From contig OZ020269.1 of NCBI GenBank assembly GCA_963971225.1, positions 16,315,921 through 16,379,920 on the forward strand: DNA of 64,000 nucleotides, written 5' to 3'. How positions within the stretch are numbered: the stretch's first letter is position 1; each line of letters opens with the position of its first letter. A program made the translations under genes and the position numbers. The DNA is from Melieria omissa. Lineage: Eukaryota > Arthropoda > Insecta > Diptera > Ulidiidae. Of this stretch, positions 13,147 to 26,285 are shown piece after piece. The notes beneath the pieces were generated by a model. That model had not been told where the DNA came from, made no database searches, and worked only from the letters and a program-made list of their open reading frames with translations.

Positions 13147-14794
13147 GAAGGAAAAAAATATTGGTTTTGAAAAAGACAATGCCTGAAGAGTCAACGAAAC
13201 TGCAGCTAACATTATCTTTTGAATCAAACTGGACGCTGCTAATTTGGTCATCGAGTTCATCTGTTTAGTTTCGAAGAAGACAAAATTGTTTTAAGTCAAA
13301 GAAAAAATGGTTTAGATTCATAAGTCAACAAAAAACACTGATCATCTCACAATTTGAGCCCATTAACAGATTTCTTCTTATTACTTTGTTTTATTTTGTG
13401 CATAAATCCCACAAACAATGCGCACTCTTACACCACACATGTGGTGTGAAAATTAACACTTACAACTTGAGTGCTTGAAAACTTCCTACCAAAGTGGTGA
13501 ACCAAGTAACAACGACACAAGTTGTGTATGACACTCCATCAAAAACAAGCAAGAGCTCATGCTTTGTTTTAACTACAACAAAAAAAACCAACAACATTCT
13601 ACATATAAACTCGCAAGTCAATCTGTACAAAACAAGTCACAACAGTAAAACTTATGTCGTTGAGTGAAGTACACTTAAAGTAACGCAAAATGTAAAATAA
13701 TATTCAAACACTTGTCACACACACACACACACACAACCGTACACGCGCCAAGCAATTCATCTCTGGTAAAAGTGTGTGGTTGCCGCTGTCACAACTGTCA
13801 CAAAAGGGGTTTGGCACACGCGTCGTTGACACGCATCCGTAAACCGCAATTGGATGAAGCATGAAGCGGCTTATGGCTTTAGACCACATAATAAGGACAC
13901 TCATTAGCTTGGCAACACTCCGAGCGTCAGCGAGTGAGTAGTATTCAAATCGCTTCAACCCACACAAAAAACACACACAGATACCCAGATTTGATGCTGG
14001 CGAATGGCTTTAAGACTGTGGCAACTGTGGCAGTTCGGCAACGGGCCTCAAGTTGAGATATCTTGTCTAAATAAAATAACATTATTTGCAATTATTATTG
14101 TTTAATAAGTGTATAAGCAGACACTTATCCCTCATCGTGGCAGTCATTGTCGGCGTTCGTCATCAGCGCAAACCCGCCACGAAACAACAACACTTCAAAA
14201 AAGAGATAAATTATTGCTACCGCTGCTCGAACCCTTGTTGCCGAGTTGGAGCGTGTGCTGTTGTTGTTGCTTACGCCAAGTTAAGCGACGCGTTGTGCCG
14301 CACTAAATCCCTCCCAACCCCCCCGAACAAGAAAGCTGTGCACATGCCGATGCAAGAAAACCCCCATAAGTCGCCCCAAAGAAGAGTGGCAATGCCATAC
14401 AAAAACAATGCACAGTATAACGAAATGAGTGGATAATTAATGAAAATTTGAATGACAGTTGTATATTTAGTAACAAAATCCGTGATATTATAAATTAAAG
14501 CCCAAATCAACCATAAAGTTCCAATTCCAATAAACTGAAATGTATTAATGGAAAATTTATTATTAGGATAAAATAAAATAAAATTTGCTAAAATTGGCTA
14601 AAAATCAGATAATTTTTAAGAAGCAATCAAATGACGAATCAAATGACGAGTTGTGGACCTGTTGCTAGGTTACTGAGTTCAGTGTCAATAATCAACATCA
14701 GTCTGGTAGGTAACTGATATGGTTTGGATCAAGTTTTAGTATGGGAACAGAAACTAAGATCAGTTTAAGTTGGCAGTGGCTGGATACTACTACT
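13147..14794. other. non-coding, no gene seen
   Basis: There is a (CA)n run near 13,717-13,735. Overlapping ORFs at 13,704-13,976 (minus) and 14,086-14,436 (plus) have no domain and conflict with one another. Confidence 0.4.
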
Positions 14795-15520
14795 ACAGTC
14801 TCCGTTGTTGTCAGGAATAGCTTGGCATCTTTTGTTACAATTTCGGCTTATTTTTTAGTGTACTCCAAACTACCCTCTCGAAATCCGTTTTAATACCAAA
14901 ATGAGCTGTTTTGTTGTTGATATTCTTCCTCCTCCTGAAGCTTTGGCTTCATTAAGGACCAAACATTTTCGATTGGGTTTGCATCTGGACTTTGAGAATT
15001 CAATATTTCCACCCCAAATTTTCTCTATCCCATTTCAGATGATTTTCCACATGTTTTTACCCAATAGCGATTTCGACATGGTACTTCTATGAAGAATGCC
15101 CGATTTTAGAAGCCTGCGTCGGATAGTGGCCGTTGATACTTCGACTCTCTTTTGCGACAATGTTTCCTTCGCTTGCTTCAGGCTAAGAGTTGCAGTGTTG
15201 TCAAACTGGATATCGCCTTATCTGCTTTGTTCTGAGTGGTGCTCTTCCTGCCTCTCCGTGGCTCGTCGTCGCCATTTCCGAACTCTTTGAATCGACTGAC
15301 CCACTTCCTCACAAATGAAACTGATGGTTTTGTGTATTTTGTGACTTGTTGAGGATTAATTTTTAGACCATTTTGGTGGTTTACCAAAAACACTACTTTG
15401 AAACGTTTTTTAAATACAGAACTCATTTTTAATTCTTGATATTTCCGCGAAAACTTGTACCCAACTAAGAACTTCTACGGTTAAAAAGATATGGCCAACA
15501 CTTATTTTTGAAACGCACTG
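14795..15520 (-). pseudogene. Tc1-like transposase relic, internally deleted
   Basis: On the minus strand an open frame at 15426-15178 starts like a Tc1-family transposase: a paired-type helix-turn-helix region with SVSFVRKWVSRFKEFGN, then a PRRGRKSTT-like linker. The similarity continues past its stop (ATIRRRLLKSGI-like), then breaks. It resumes with the end of the catalytic core, SPDANPIENVWSLMK, near 14,980. That segment carries the last DDE-type acidic region, so the first two catalytic residues are lost. The outer end at 15,520 is next to TA and reads, on the minus strand, CAGTGCGTTTCAAAAATAAG, a likely terminal repeat. No matching left end was found, so the left boundary is uncertain. 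It is non-functional. Confidence 0.75.
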
Positions 15521-15522
15521 TA

Positions 15523-16199
15523 CATCTCTCTTTTGCTGGTCAAATATTTTTATGTTATCAAAATTGGTTCTTATTTAGAAATATCTGTAGACAAAGCAAC
15601 ATTTTTCAGATTTAAACAAGTAGTTAAATTAGTATAAGATTTATATTAGGAAAAGAAACAACTGCAGCAAATTTTTTAGCACAAGTTTCAGATTTAAACA
15701 AATTTCAGAATTGGACAAACTATTTAAAGAGAGAAAGAAGGTCTAAAGCTTTTCCTTGAAAACTTTTTACAATGGTAACGAACATGTTCCAAGATCCAAA
15801 CAAAAAGGGAACAGAGTTCATTCTACATCCAAGGAGAAGACACCAGTCATTGTATTATCAGGGATTTAATTTATTTTTTAGAACCAGATACCTAATAATG
15901 CAATAAGAACTATAAGACTAAAAAATTGAACATTTTCAAAAAGGGCAAAGAACTGTTGATCCTGCAGAACCAACGCAATTAACATAAAAATAGGTAAGTA
16001 CAATATTTATTTATTGGAGATATGTGCTGTGAATTAGTTTAGGGGAAAAGGTAAATTTTTGGAAAATTTGTAATTTGCGACTTCTTTGTGTGCAATATGT
16101 TCACCAAGACTATCATTAATGAATTGTCTGGATCAAGCGTATTCGGATTTTCGGAGTCGGACAGTCGATTTTTCCATGTGTAGAGTAAGGCAGCGAGAA
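15523..16199. other. non-coding, AT-rich, no gene seen
   Basis: Nothing beyond short direct similarities (cagatttaaacaa occurs twice, near 15,608 and 15,690). No gene or element could be supported. Confidence 0.4.
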
Positions 16200-17110
16200 A
16201 ACAGGACTGCAAGAACAAGACTTAAGGATCTAATGTTATGGATATGGGCAAAGTCCAGTCCGAAGTTCTGCACAGTCTCCTGAGTTTCGTACAAGAGTCT
16301 AGAGAATTTAACATATTTCTTCTTCTTGAACGTTTCTTCTTTTCCTCCCCATTCTTTTTCCTGTTCGAATGCAATGAAGAGTGTTACTGAAATTTTCCTA
16401 TCAGAGGCTATTTCTCATAAAGATCACTGTTCTTGTTCGAGTGCAATGAAGAGTGTTATTGAATTTGTTCTATCAGAGGTTATTTCTAATAAGGATCACT
16501 ATGGTGTCTTCCTGCCACCGCTGTGAGAGACCCTGACCCTTTGGGTTCAGACGTCTATTCTCTTTTCTTGTGTGATATCTTAAAATTCATAGAGTCCAGG
16601 AAATTTGCACAGGAGAAAGAGTGTTTCCTGCCTTTGATAGAACGAGACTGCGGCCCGTTGGGTTCTGATGTTATAAAGATGGAAAAAGTTCATTCTCTTT
16701 TGTTGTGTGATATCTTGAAACTCGTAAAAGAGTCCGGGTAATTTGCACAGGAGAAAGAATAAGTCTTGTCGCCACTAGAACGCGAATGTGCCCTTTTGTG
16801 TTCAAACGTTATGAAAATAGAGGAAGTCCATTCTATTTCCCTGTGTAATATCTTGAAACTCGTAAGAGTCCAGGAAATTTGCACAGGAGAAAGAGTGTAT
16901 CTTGCCTACGCTAGAAGGAGATTGGGGCCCTTTGGGTGCAGACGTTTTAATTATGGAGAAAAATCATTCTCATTTGTTGTGTAATGTACTGAAATTTGTA
17001 AAAGAGTCCAGGTGATTTGCACAGAACAAAGTATGTTCTGCTTCTGCTAGAACGGGATTGGGGCTCGTTGGTTCATAGTCGAGGAAATTTGCAAAGGAGA
17101 AATATTTATC
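16200..17110. repeat. tandem array, about 137-bp unit, roughly 5-6 copies
   Basis: The anchor gcacaggagaaaga (once gcacagaacaaag) lies at 16607, 16745, 16881 and 17019, spacing 136-138 bases. Each unit also has a (c)ttggg(t/g)tc(t/a)gacgtt-like block and a ttgtgtgatatcttgaaa-like block. The 16,350-16,500 part holds a shorter roughly 70-bp duplication with gtgcaatgaagagtgttatt. Short ORFs through the array repeat similar residues and are artefacts. Confidence 0.8.
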
Positions 17111-19719
17111 CCCAATTCCTAGTTTCCCCCTCTGCTGTCCTACTGTTTCCGGATTCTAAGGTACAAAGGGCTAGTCTTGAGTGGTTGAGCCCTTATGTAG
17201 GTCGGTTTTCTCAACTTCATCTCATTCTGTTACTAGGTCTGAGTGCTTGAGAAAAGGACCTTACGAATGGACCTTCTCAACTTCTTCTAACATTTAAATA
17301 TCTAATTATCTTTCCATGTATGGGGATCAAAAGTTGAAATGCATCCCTGTGAGAGTTCTGTTTCTTTCTGAAATGATCTTAACCACAACATACTTCGTTT
17401 CAATGTCACAAGTGTAGCCATCAGAAACTTTAAAACATAAATAGTATTTTTTATTAAACCAATTTTCAAGAGCTACTCAACTCCACTTCTGGTATGGACA
17501 GACACAAACATTTACATATCGAATTTCAATGAGAAAAAAATAAAACAGAAAACATAGAACAGAAAAACTTAAAACAGAAAAATAAAAAAAAAACAATTTT
17601 AATTCATCAGCCTAACACTTTTCGTCAATAGTTCCCTTTAAAATTTTCCAACGTTTATTCCACAAGTATTTTCCCAATTTGTCCCATAGTTTGATAGTAT
17701 TTATGACGAAGGAGCCGAATCCCTCGAAGCTTTCCATACCATCGCATTTGAGGGCAAGTGAGAAAAACCATCATTTCCCATAATTCGCAGCAGTCGACGT
17801 CGACGCAGCACTGCGCAGAGGGCCAGAAAAGCGTCGGCGTCGGGGTTGGCAGCGCGATGTCGTATTTGAATGCGAAATCGTTGCGCTGCGCGCGCTGTCA
17901 AAATTATAATAAGACGCTTCATAATCAGAAATTTTCAATATTCCATTTGTTGCGTGAGATTTGCGTGGGTGAGTTGACGTCGACGAGCGGTTGGGGGGGA
18001 GCGGCGGCACACAAGCTGCCACAGGAAAAGCACACTTAAGTGGCAAGTTTTTTCGTTGGCACAACTCAAACTCGAAAGCAATGCGGTAAGGAGGAAAAAG
18101 TCAAGAGCAGCCGCAGTTTAACCAGCGCACTTGAACGCGAAGAGCAGACAAAAACCGCCAAGGCGAAAAGTGAAAGCAAAAAAGCAGAAAATCTTTAAAA
18201 AAAAACAAAATAACACAGGAACTGCCAAATCTGTGTGAACCAAAAAACCGTTTACGCCAGCAAGCAGAGAAGACAAGACAAGAAGAGACAACGCAGCAAA
18301 CGAGAGGCAGCGAAGCCACTGGCGTGGCGGGCGAGGGGAGCGCGCTGTGTAAATCTTAGGCTCGGTACGCTTTTGCTCGCAAATGATAAATTGACAAATT
18401 TATTTGGGTCACAGTGCGACGCATTTATCATCATTTGGTGTGCAAGTGGAAGAAAAACAAAAACAACACCAGCAACAACAAGTAAAGAGTAGCAACGGCC
18501 AAGTACGGACGCCGTCAAACTTGAAAAGCAAATGGAAAATGGAAATGAAAATTGCCGCAGAGCTACTTAAGCAGCGCACGCGGCTAATGCAGCCGGGGAA
18601 GTCAAGGAAGCCGGCCGGCCACGGGGCCGTCGAGCGACCGAACCGCATTTGCCAAAATTAATAATTTTTTTCTTTCCCCCCACTTCGATGGCTTTTTGCA
18701 GGCCTAATTTTGAAACGTCGCTAAGTGTAGTCGACTGTAGGTGTGTGTCTGTGTGTGTGTGTGCAAATGTGTGTTTGTGCGGAGTAGTAAATTTGGGTTG
18801 CGTTGAGTGGCGAGCGAATGACATAAATCCATTTCCTTGGGAAGTTGTCATTGTTGTTGGCCCACGGTGGGCTTAGAGCAGCAACAGCAGCGTTCAGCTA
18901 CCTTATTATGGCAAATGTTTACTGCGGGGGAGGAGTCGGGCAAAGGGCACTGAAAAAAGAGATGGCACTGCTTTCATACTCAATCCGCAATGACTGCCTT
19001 CTGACTGTTGCTCGGGCGGTTGTTGTCGTTTCTGTTGTTGCTGCTGATGTTTTTGTTGTTGTTGCGTTTGCTGCTGACATTGTTGGTTATAGGTCACGGG
19101 CATGATTTCTATCAAAATTGTATTTGGCAAGAATGAAAATTAATGTGTCTTAAGGTTATGCGGGTTTGTTGGCATGACACTTGGCACTGACAATGACAAT
19201 GACCGTGCGACGAGCAGCAAGCAAGGCGGGTTATGAGCAAACACAATGACGCGCACACACACACACAGAAGGAAAACGCAAGTGCAGCCAACTGTTAAAC
19301 AACAGTGGAGAGGTTAATATGCACAGATTATTGAATAAGAATGCATGGGGAAAGACGAAGATGAAGCGGCGACCTACAAGTGCCCTTTGGCTGCCCAAAG
19401 TCACAGGGCTAACAATAGACTGTAGTGGCCAAGAAAAAAATCGGATACTTGAGCGGTGTGTTTGTGCTATTAGCAGCAAATCTCTAAGAGTGAAATGTCC
19501 TTTGACAAGTCTTCAAAGTCTTCTTATGGAATTGGCATAGAACTGTTGTAGTTCGAATCTAAATTTATGTGTACAAATTGGAATATTTGAAAAAGGCGAA
19601 TGGTTGAAGGAAACTAAACTTTAGATAAGATTAGTTTCGGGATTCGAACAACACCTGTCCGCGACACTGGGACCAAGTAAAACTAAATTTTAGATTCCTT
19701 ATTAAATTTTTGTGCCAAT
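17111..19719. other. non-coding; possible untranslated first exon at about 18.06-18.66 kb
   Basis: 17,700-18,700 is clearly less AT-rich than its surroundings. On the plus strand, 18,060-18,500 is a purine-rich, CAA/AAG-rich tract of the kind seen in long fly 5' untranslated regions. Conflicting ORFs of 72-97 codons exist on both strands, none with a domain. A (GT)n run lies near 18,740-18,770. Calling a transcript here is inference from composition only. Confidence 0.3.
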
Positions 19720-20453
19720 TAGGGACCGGAAATAACAGTTATTTATGAAAACTATTTTTGAAAAAAACATGTTCTATGAAAGAATGGACATATAACTAAA
19801 TAATATATACCAATATATTTATTTTCGCACAGAGAATCAAACTTGGCAACAAACTTTTTTTTTGTAATTTAAAAAAAAAAAAATTAAAAATCCTTTAATA
19901 TTTAATATGTTCGTATTTTTGATTTTTTTATATTAGTTCACAAATAAAAGATTTTTTCGATGTTATTTTCAGTTGTCCTATAAAAACAATTATGACTTTA
20001 ATTTCAGAAATTCATAAGTAAAAATTATTATATTTAAAAAATAAATGTCTTTTATAAATAAAAGTCACTGAATGATTTTTATTAATGACTTTAAAAATAA
20101 AAGTTACTGATTTTTATTGATGACTTAAAAAATAAAAATCATTGACTAAACTTTATTAATTTTTTTTAATTTTAATTTTATTTTTTTAATTTGTATTGTT
20201 ATAAAAAAAAAAGTCACTAACTGATTTTTATTATTACTACTAATAATTCTTATCATGGGACAACTAAAGTAAAAATCGAAAAAACTGTTATTTGTAGACT
20301 GATAAGAAAAAAAATCAAACTTAATTGTTATTACAGGATTTTTGAAATATAAATAAAAAATAATTGTTATTTGTTGAGTCATTAAATAAAAGTCCAAAAA
20401 TAACACCTAAACATTGAGTTTTATATTAAAACTCCTAACTGTTACGGTCCCTG
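19720..20453. mobile_element. terminal-inverted-repeat element with internal tandem repeats
   Basis: The left end reads TAGGGACCGGAAATAACAGTT. The right end, reverse complemented, reads CAGGGACCGTAACAGTT, so the ends pair with a short gap. The yAGGG start fits hAT ends, but the flanking 8 bases do not match well, so the superfamily is uncertain. The interior at about 20,030-20,230 is a short tandem repeat of aataaaagtcactgatttttatt-type units of about 45 bases. There is no transposase. Confidence 0.5.
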
Positions 20454-20546
20454 GAAAAAATAAATCAAAATCACAGTATTCCCGACTACAGTGCTTCCAT
20501 TTGCAGGACGAATCGTTCATTTTACGAGACGAATGTCACAATCATA

Positions 20547-21290
20547 TCAGGTGTACAACTTTGCTTCCGCCGTTTTTTTTCCAAAATTAAAAGCTTTATT
20601 GCGAAAAAGTGCTTACAGATGTATTATTCAAAGTATTGTCCGTCGCTAGCGACAACTTTCTCCCATCTTTCCAGCAATTTTCGGATCCCGGCTCTAAAAA
20701 AGGAGTCCTCTTTTGACGCTATCCATGAAGCAATCCATTTTTCCAATTCTTCGAAGGATTGAAAATGTTGATCTGCCAGGCCGTGTGCCATCGAACGGAA
20801 TAGGTGGAAGTCAGAAGGGGCGACATCTGGGGAATACGGCGGGTGGGGCAAGACTTCCCATTTCAGCGTTTCCAGGTACTTTTTGACCACTTTTGCGACG
20901 TGAGGCCGCAAAAGTGGTCACCACCATGTTTGTCTTCGACATCGAAATCACCATTTTTAAAACGTTGAAACCACTCCCGACACGTTCTTTCACTCAGAGC
21001 AGCATCACCGTAAGTTTCTGAGAGCATTCGATGCGCTTCAGCTGCATTTTTTTTTCGAATTGTAACAGAAAAGTAAAACTTCCCGCAAATGGCAAGAATT
21101 GGGCACATAAACGGACATTTTCGAGCGTGCATAATACGAAAACAAGAACAACTGTCACTGAAACGGCGATGACAATTCGTTAGGCACTGTCCACACTCAC
21201 TTTAAAGGCATTACCATCTATGTATTTCAACCAGCCTCAGCCGGTACAGCCACCTATCGGAAAACGGCGGAAGCAAAGTTGTACACCTGA
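20547..21290 (-). mobile_element. mariner element, internally deleted (744 bp)
   Basis: The ends are a perfect 30-bp inverted repeat beginning TCAGGTGTACAACTTTGCTT, flanked by TA on both sides (20545-20546 and 21291-21292). On the minus strand, 21132-20863 encodes the transposase N-terminus, with ERTCREWFQRFKNGDFDVED as the second helix-turn-helix. 20911-20624 encodes the C-terminus: RPHVAK, PPYSPDVAPSDFHLFRSM and the end WEKVVASDGQYFE. The middle is missing, which removes the first catalytic Asp and the Asp of the DNARPH motif. Full mariners are about 1.3 kb. With intact ends it could still be moved in trans by a relative. Confidence 0.9.
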
Positions 21291-21292
21291 TA

Positions 21293-23400
21293 GTTCATTA
21301 GATGTGGGAACAAGTACGATTATTAAAAGATTTAGCTTTTAGAATGGCTAAACCAATCTATGAACCTAAACCCAATTATCTGCGACAAACGATTAAAATA
21401 TTTCGAAAAAGTTTGCTCAACTTACTGAAGAATGACACAAGATGCATTAAGAATATATTGACAGACTTATTGAGTTAATACCACAAAGACGTCAGTCTAC
21501 TATCGACGCTAAGGGTTGAGATTCGAATTTGTCTTTTTATTACCATCGATTACTCAAGATGTGAGTACAGCAGTGCAAGGATAACGAGAATCTTAGATAT
21601 TTGTTCAAAAATCCTAATAACAATTTCCCTAATCAAATTTTTTTATGCGACGTACCGTGAAAAGGCAATGAGAATCTTAGATAGTTCGCACATGCACAAC
21701 AAAAGTGACACAACTCAAAATTTTTGATTTTTCAGGAAACGCAAAAAACTGTTTTTGAGCTAAATTAAGATTTTTTTTAAATAACCTATAGACCGTTCAA
21801 TAGAAAATCCTTTCAGATTATGATTTATGATAAGTTGCAAGAATTTTTATTTATTTTAAACTAAAATTTTGAGTTGTGACTGTTTTGATGATATTTTAAT
21901 TCAATAATTACGGAACTATTTCGTGTTATGCCACTTTTTCTGAATTTAATAATTATAAATGACAGTTAAAAAGTTGAAAGAAAATTTTTTAAAATTCATA
22001 ATTAATTTTAATAATTAAAAATATATATAAAAATTCTCAGAATTTTGCTTAAAATTAACTTTAACAAAAATGTATTTCGTCAAAAGTGACACAATTTGAG
22101 TTAGGACTCTTTTGCATTGAGCTGCAGCGATCAAATAGCATCAAACTTCTGACATGAAGAGAGACCTAACTATATTTTTGCAACAGTTAACAACAACAAA
22201 ATATACTGAGCTTTTGCTGATTGGTAGATTTATGCATTGTGCACAATATTAACACATAAACCCGAAAAGAGGAAATTTTGAGGTGCGTGTGCGATTTGTT
22301 CAGAACTACCTTATTCAATTTTTGTTAGCTAATTTTCTTTTAATGTAATTTACAGTGAAAAGACAATGAGAATCTTAGGTATTTCTTTAGAATTACTTCA
22401 TTACAATTTCATTAACTAAGCCATTTTGATGTTTCTGGTAAATAATTCATTGATGCACATTCTTCGAACATCCTAAATTTATATAGAATATAGAACATAA
22501 TATACTTAGCTCATTTACAATGGATTTCATGTCAATAATGTTTCCTCTGCCCCCTTCTTCTGTATAATTTGAGAAATTCTCTTTCAGCTTTTTCTACAGA
22601 AAAGTGACAATACATTTTCTTTTCAAGTACTTAGAGAGCTGACGTGTAATTTTTCAAATGTGTAAAGCATAAACTCCGCTGACAAATCACCGTTGCCAAT
22701 TTAGTCAACTTTATGCTACTTTAAACTTTTTTATATGCATTTGTCGATACTGTGAAACCTTTTAAGAGCAACGCCTTGGCAAGAAAAACGTAACAAAATG
22801 AAAACAAAAATACGTAAAAAAAGGTTTCATGAAAAGAAGAAGCAAAAACTGCAAACTGAAAGCAAAGCAAGAAATGCAACAAAAGTGTGTCAAATGTAAA
22901 ATCGAATTGCATCGAAACGATGCGGAACAATGGGAATTTCAAGTGGGTGACATACAAATGCATAAAATGTTTAGCTCTTTCTAAGTTGTCTGCCAACATT
23001 TTCTTTTATTTTTTTTTTGTTCTGTTGCATGGTTCTTGTGATTTGACACAAACAACTGGTGTGCACATATGCAATGCACCAAATGCATGAATAATGCAAA
23101 CGTTTAAAACGAAGTGTGTGAAGGCAAAAAAAAATCTAAAATCTACTACGTAGTTAAAAAAAGTAAAATATGTATGAATAAGGGGACACAAAATGCGCAA
23201 TAGAAATGAGTTTGGGCGTTGCTTGTCGATGGTTTGATAAATGCGGCAAATTTGCTGCTTCAGCAAGCAGCAACTTCCATTCACTCACACACACTTAACT
23301 TTGCAAATATATACGACAGCAACCATTCGACACTACAACTAGTTATCCGTTGCAAACATTCGAACTGGCACACATGGCGTATGCGCAACCACAATCACTT
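21293..23400. other. non-coding, no gene seen
   Basis: A short block, gtgaaaag(g/a)caatgagaatcttag, recurs near 21,655 and 22,350, with a weaker version near 21,570, so this may be old repeat DNA. Other short ORFs (22,721-23,284) have no domain. The sequence is AT-rich. Confidence 0.4.
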
Positions 23401-23438
23401 CACTAAATAGTAGCACACAAAAGTGCTGCCACACTCAC

Positions 23439-23664
23439 CTGGTGACAGTTCCTCTGTGATCGCCTGTATGGACACGACAAATAGCGTCAATATGCCGGCT
23501 GCAATGAGCAGCCATTGTTGCCGTTGCTGTTGTCGTCCCGCTGCGTTGTTGTGTTGGTGTCGTTTTGTTGCCAGTCGCTGCCGCTTTGCCTGTTGCGTTT
23601 GCTTAGCATTTTTACCGCACAATAGCTGCAGCTGCGTCATTTGTGTTGTTGCTATTGCCGTCAT
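23439..23664 (-). CDS. putative first coding exon of a membrane or secreted protein
   Basis: On the minus strand an open frame starts with ATG at 23664-23662. It encodes about 75 residues before a strong splice donor: the exon would end CAG at 23439 and be followed by GTGAGT. The translated part is Gln/Arg-rich (residues about 1-50) and then has a hydrophobic stretch, WLLIAAGILTLFVVSIQA, followed by TEELSP. This looks like a signal peptide or type II signal anchor after a long basic leader. The exon ends in phase 1. Upstream (23,665-23,900) is CAA/CAG-rich on the minus strand, as in fly 5' untranslated regions. I saw no further exon in the window, so the rest would lie across a long intron towards lower coordinates or outside. 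The protein family is not recognised. Confidence 0.45.
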
Positions 23665-24769
23665 TGCAATGTCGTTGCGGTGCGCGTTGCTGCTGCTTTG
23701 ATGTTGTTGTTTTTGTTGTTATGATTGTCGTTGCTGCTGCAGTGTAAAACAAGCGCTTGTGTGCTGCGCTGTTACAATAGTTTTGATGTTGTCTCGTTTT
23801 CCTTTCGATTGTTGACAAATCCCTGCCGCAAGCTGCACAACTTTCGCTGATTTCTTCTATTTTTATTGCTTGACGCTTGAGTGCAGTTTACTTTTTGATA
23901 TTCTAGTCACTTGAATTTTTGTGCTTTTTTGTAAGTTTTGAGTTTATTTTTCGTTTCTTGAACTTTTTATGCACTTTTGTCCAAAATCAAAGTAGTCGCC
24001 GTTTGAGTGCATCTAAAATGCTTTGTATTTGTTTTGGGTTTGTTGCTGTTTTACATAGTTGTTTGCATTGTTGCAGTTGTACGCGGGATTTTAATGGACA
24101 AGCAAATGTGCTGCTGCATGGCTCTTGTCAATGGTGGTCGCCTCAACTTGGTAATGGTTCGTGAAATTTGGGGGAAGGTGAGTGGCGCATTTACTGAAAT
24201 TTCAGAGCCGTTTTCGGTGTGTTTGGTTTCTGAAATAGAAAAAAAGCAAAATGTGATCATTAAAATTTTTAAGTAGTAACTATTCTTATTTTTTATAAAA
24301 GAATACGTATTTTCTTTTGCCTTATTCACTTCACTTGGAAGCATAGGAACACAACAAGGATTAATTGACTTTTTTTTGGTTACATTATTCAATGATAATT
24401 CTATCAGAGTTTAGATGGATTGCCATCTATCTTCCCCTGGGAAGGACATTTCTGTATGTTGAAAAATTTTTAACTACGTTTTATAAGCGCTTTCTTTTAT
24501 TTGTTGCTTATAGGTAGGTGAAGATGATATCAAAGGTTGTTGTCTTTGATAAGCGCCACTTCACTTTCAGTTATTTAGTACTGGTACTGTGTTGTTGTAG
24601 CGCTTGTATGCCTACTGGACATGAGAATTTGGTGTGTTTTGCTGATCAGAACTGAGTGTGAGGGTGAAGGATATGAACTCATTACAGAATAATGGATTGG
24701 TCTGCCAAATTTTTAGGGGATGAGAATTATTAGAAAGAAAAACTGTCATATTCTTTTGTAGGTTTAAAG
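23665..24769. other. non-coding; possible leader of the minus-strand exon
   Basis: 23,665-23,900 is rich in GTTGTTG/GCTGCTG on the plus strand (CAA/CAG on the minus strand). Near 24,510 the sequence ataggtaggtgaagatgatatcaaagg resembles one unit of the 30.4 kb minisatellite. No other gene is seen. Confidence 0.4.
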
Positions 24770-24773
24770 TTGT

Positions 24774-26285
24774 GTGACGTTTTATGGAGGAGAAAGAGCT
24801 TACAGCCATCACGGGCGCGCTCGCCAGGTTGGGATGGAACGTGGCCTGGTGAACTGGGTGGATAATCTTCTGCAGAGCAGAGTTCTCTGCGCTGAACTGG
24901 GCGACTGTTCTACCTCGAGAGGGGGAGCAGGGGCACTCCCCAGGGCGGAGTCCTCTCCCCCTTCTGTGGAACTTGGTAGTAAACGAACTGCTCAAGTCCC
25001 TGGGAGGCGGTTGCGGCCTTGTGACGGCGTATGCAGACGACATAGTTCTCGCTATCTCGGGCAAGTTTCCCAAATCGATCAGAGATCTAATGCAGGTACT
25101 GCTAAACAAGGTCGAGGATTAGGCATCAACCGAGAAAGACCGAGGTTGTCCTCTTCACGAGGAAGTATAAACCCCTACCTATACCTCCTCTATCACTACA
25201 CAACACAGAAATCCCTTTCAAAATGAAGCACAATTACTTGGAGTCATTTTTGACAAGGGATTAAGCTGGAGTCGCAGGGTCAAAAAGGCAACGATCGCCT
25301 TATACACCTGCAAAAAGGCACTGGGGAAATCCTGGGGACTAAAACCAAACATGACGCACTGGGTCTACACAGCTGTCATCCGACCCATCCTAACTTATGG
25401 GTGCCTGGTATCGTGGAATGCTTTGGGGAAAACATTGCTCCTCCAACACCTCCGGAAAGTTCAAAGGGCAGCCTTCGTCATCATCACGGGCGCTCTTAGG
25501 ACAACACCAGCTCAACCAAACTCACCTTTAGAAGCCCTACATCACCTTATTCCGCTAGATCTATATTGTCGGAAATCAGCGGCTATAACAAGCCACAGAC
25601 TACGGGCTACCGGCCAATGGTCGGAGTCTAACATGGGTCATGCCAGGATACTTACCCTCTTAAAGAAGTTCGAGGAACTGCATTCTTTACCCCCAATTTC
25701 AATTTAACAAAAAGTGTGTTAGCACCATTCCAGATAGGAACAACTGGGAGGAGAGCTCAGCACCCTTAATACGGAGCTCGCACCAGATCTACACCGACGG
25801 CTCCAAGCTAAACGGAACTGTTGGTGGAGGCGTCTTCTCGGACTCACTTGGTATAAATTACTCCTTTAGACTGCTGGACCACTGTAGCGTGTTCCAAGCA
25901 GAGGTTTCAGCCATTGAAGCTGCCCTGAAGTGGATCAAAGAGGGTAGTGTCTCTAGGCAAGATATTAGCATTCTCTCTGACAGCCAAGCGGCTATCAGGG
26001 TCTCATGTTCTGACTTCCAAAACAGTGATCAGCTGCCGCAAATCTCTTGATGAGATGGCTGAGTAGCTTCAAATCCACCTCATATGGGTGCCTGGTCACA
26101 GAGATATCCCGGGAACTGCAGGGCAGACGAATTGGCTAGACAAGGAACGACCAAGGAGATATCCTCAGACCTCGCCGGCTTAGGTATTCCATTGAGTATT
26201 TGCAAGCTGGTGATAGAGGAAGCGATGACAAAAGCCGCTAACAATGCATGGGCGGCCTCAGACTAAGGCAAGACAGCGCAACAGA
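24774..26285 (+). pseudogene. LOA-like non-LTR retrotransposon fragment (RT and RNase H), broken
   Basis: Pieces in different frames read as one LOA-clade-like ORF2 in the normal order. First is GLVNWVDNLLQSRVLCAELG (about 24,840-24,900), then VLSPLLWNLVVNELL and the RT active-site box TAYADDIVLAISG (about 25,020-25,060). After a stop at about 25,122 the thumb region follows (WVYTAVIRPILTYGCLVSWN, about 25,365-25,425). Last is RNase H with IYTDGSK (about 25,790), LSDSQAAI (about 25,975) and WVPGH...RADELARQG (about 26,088-26,140). Frameshifts and stops separate these parts, so it is dead. The 5' part of ORF2 and ORF1 are missing. Clade placement is from motif resemblance, not from a tree. Confidence 0.85.
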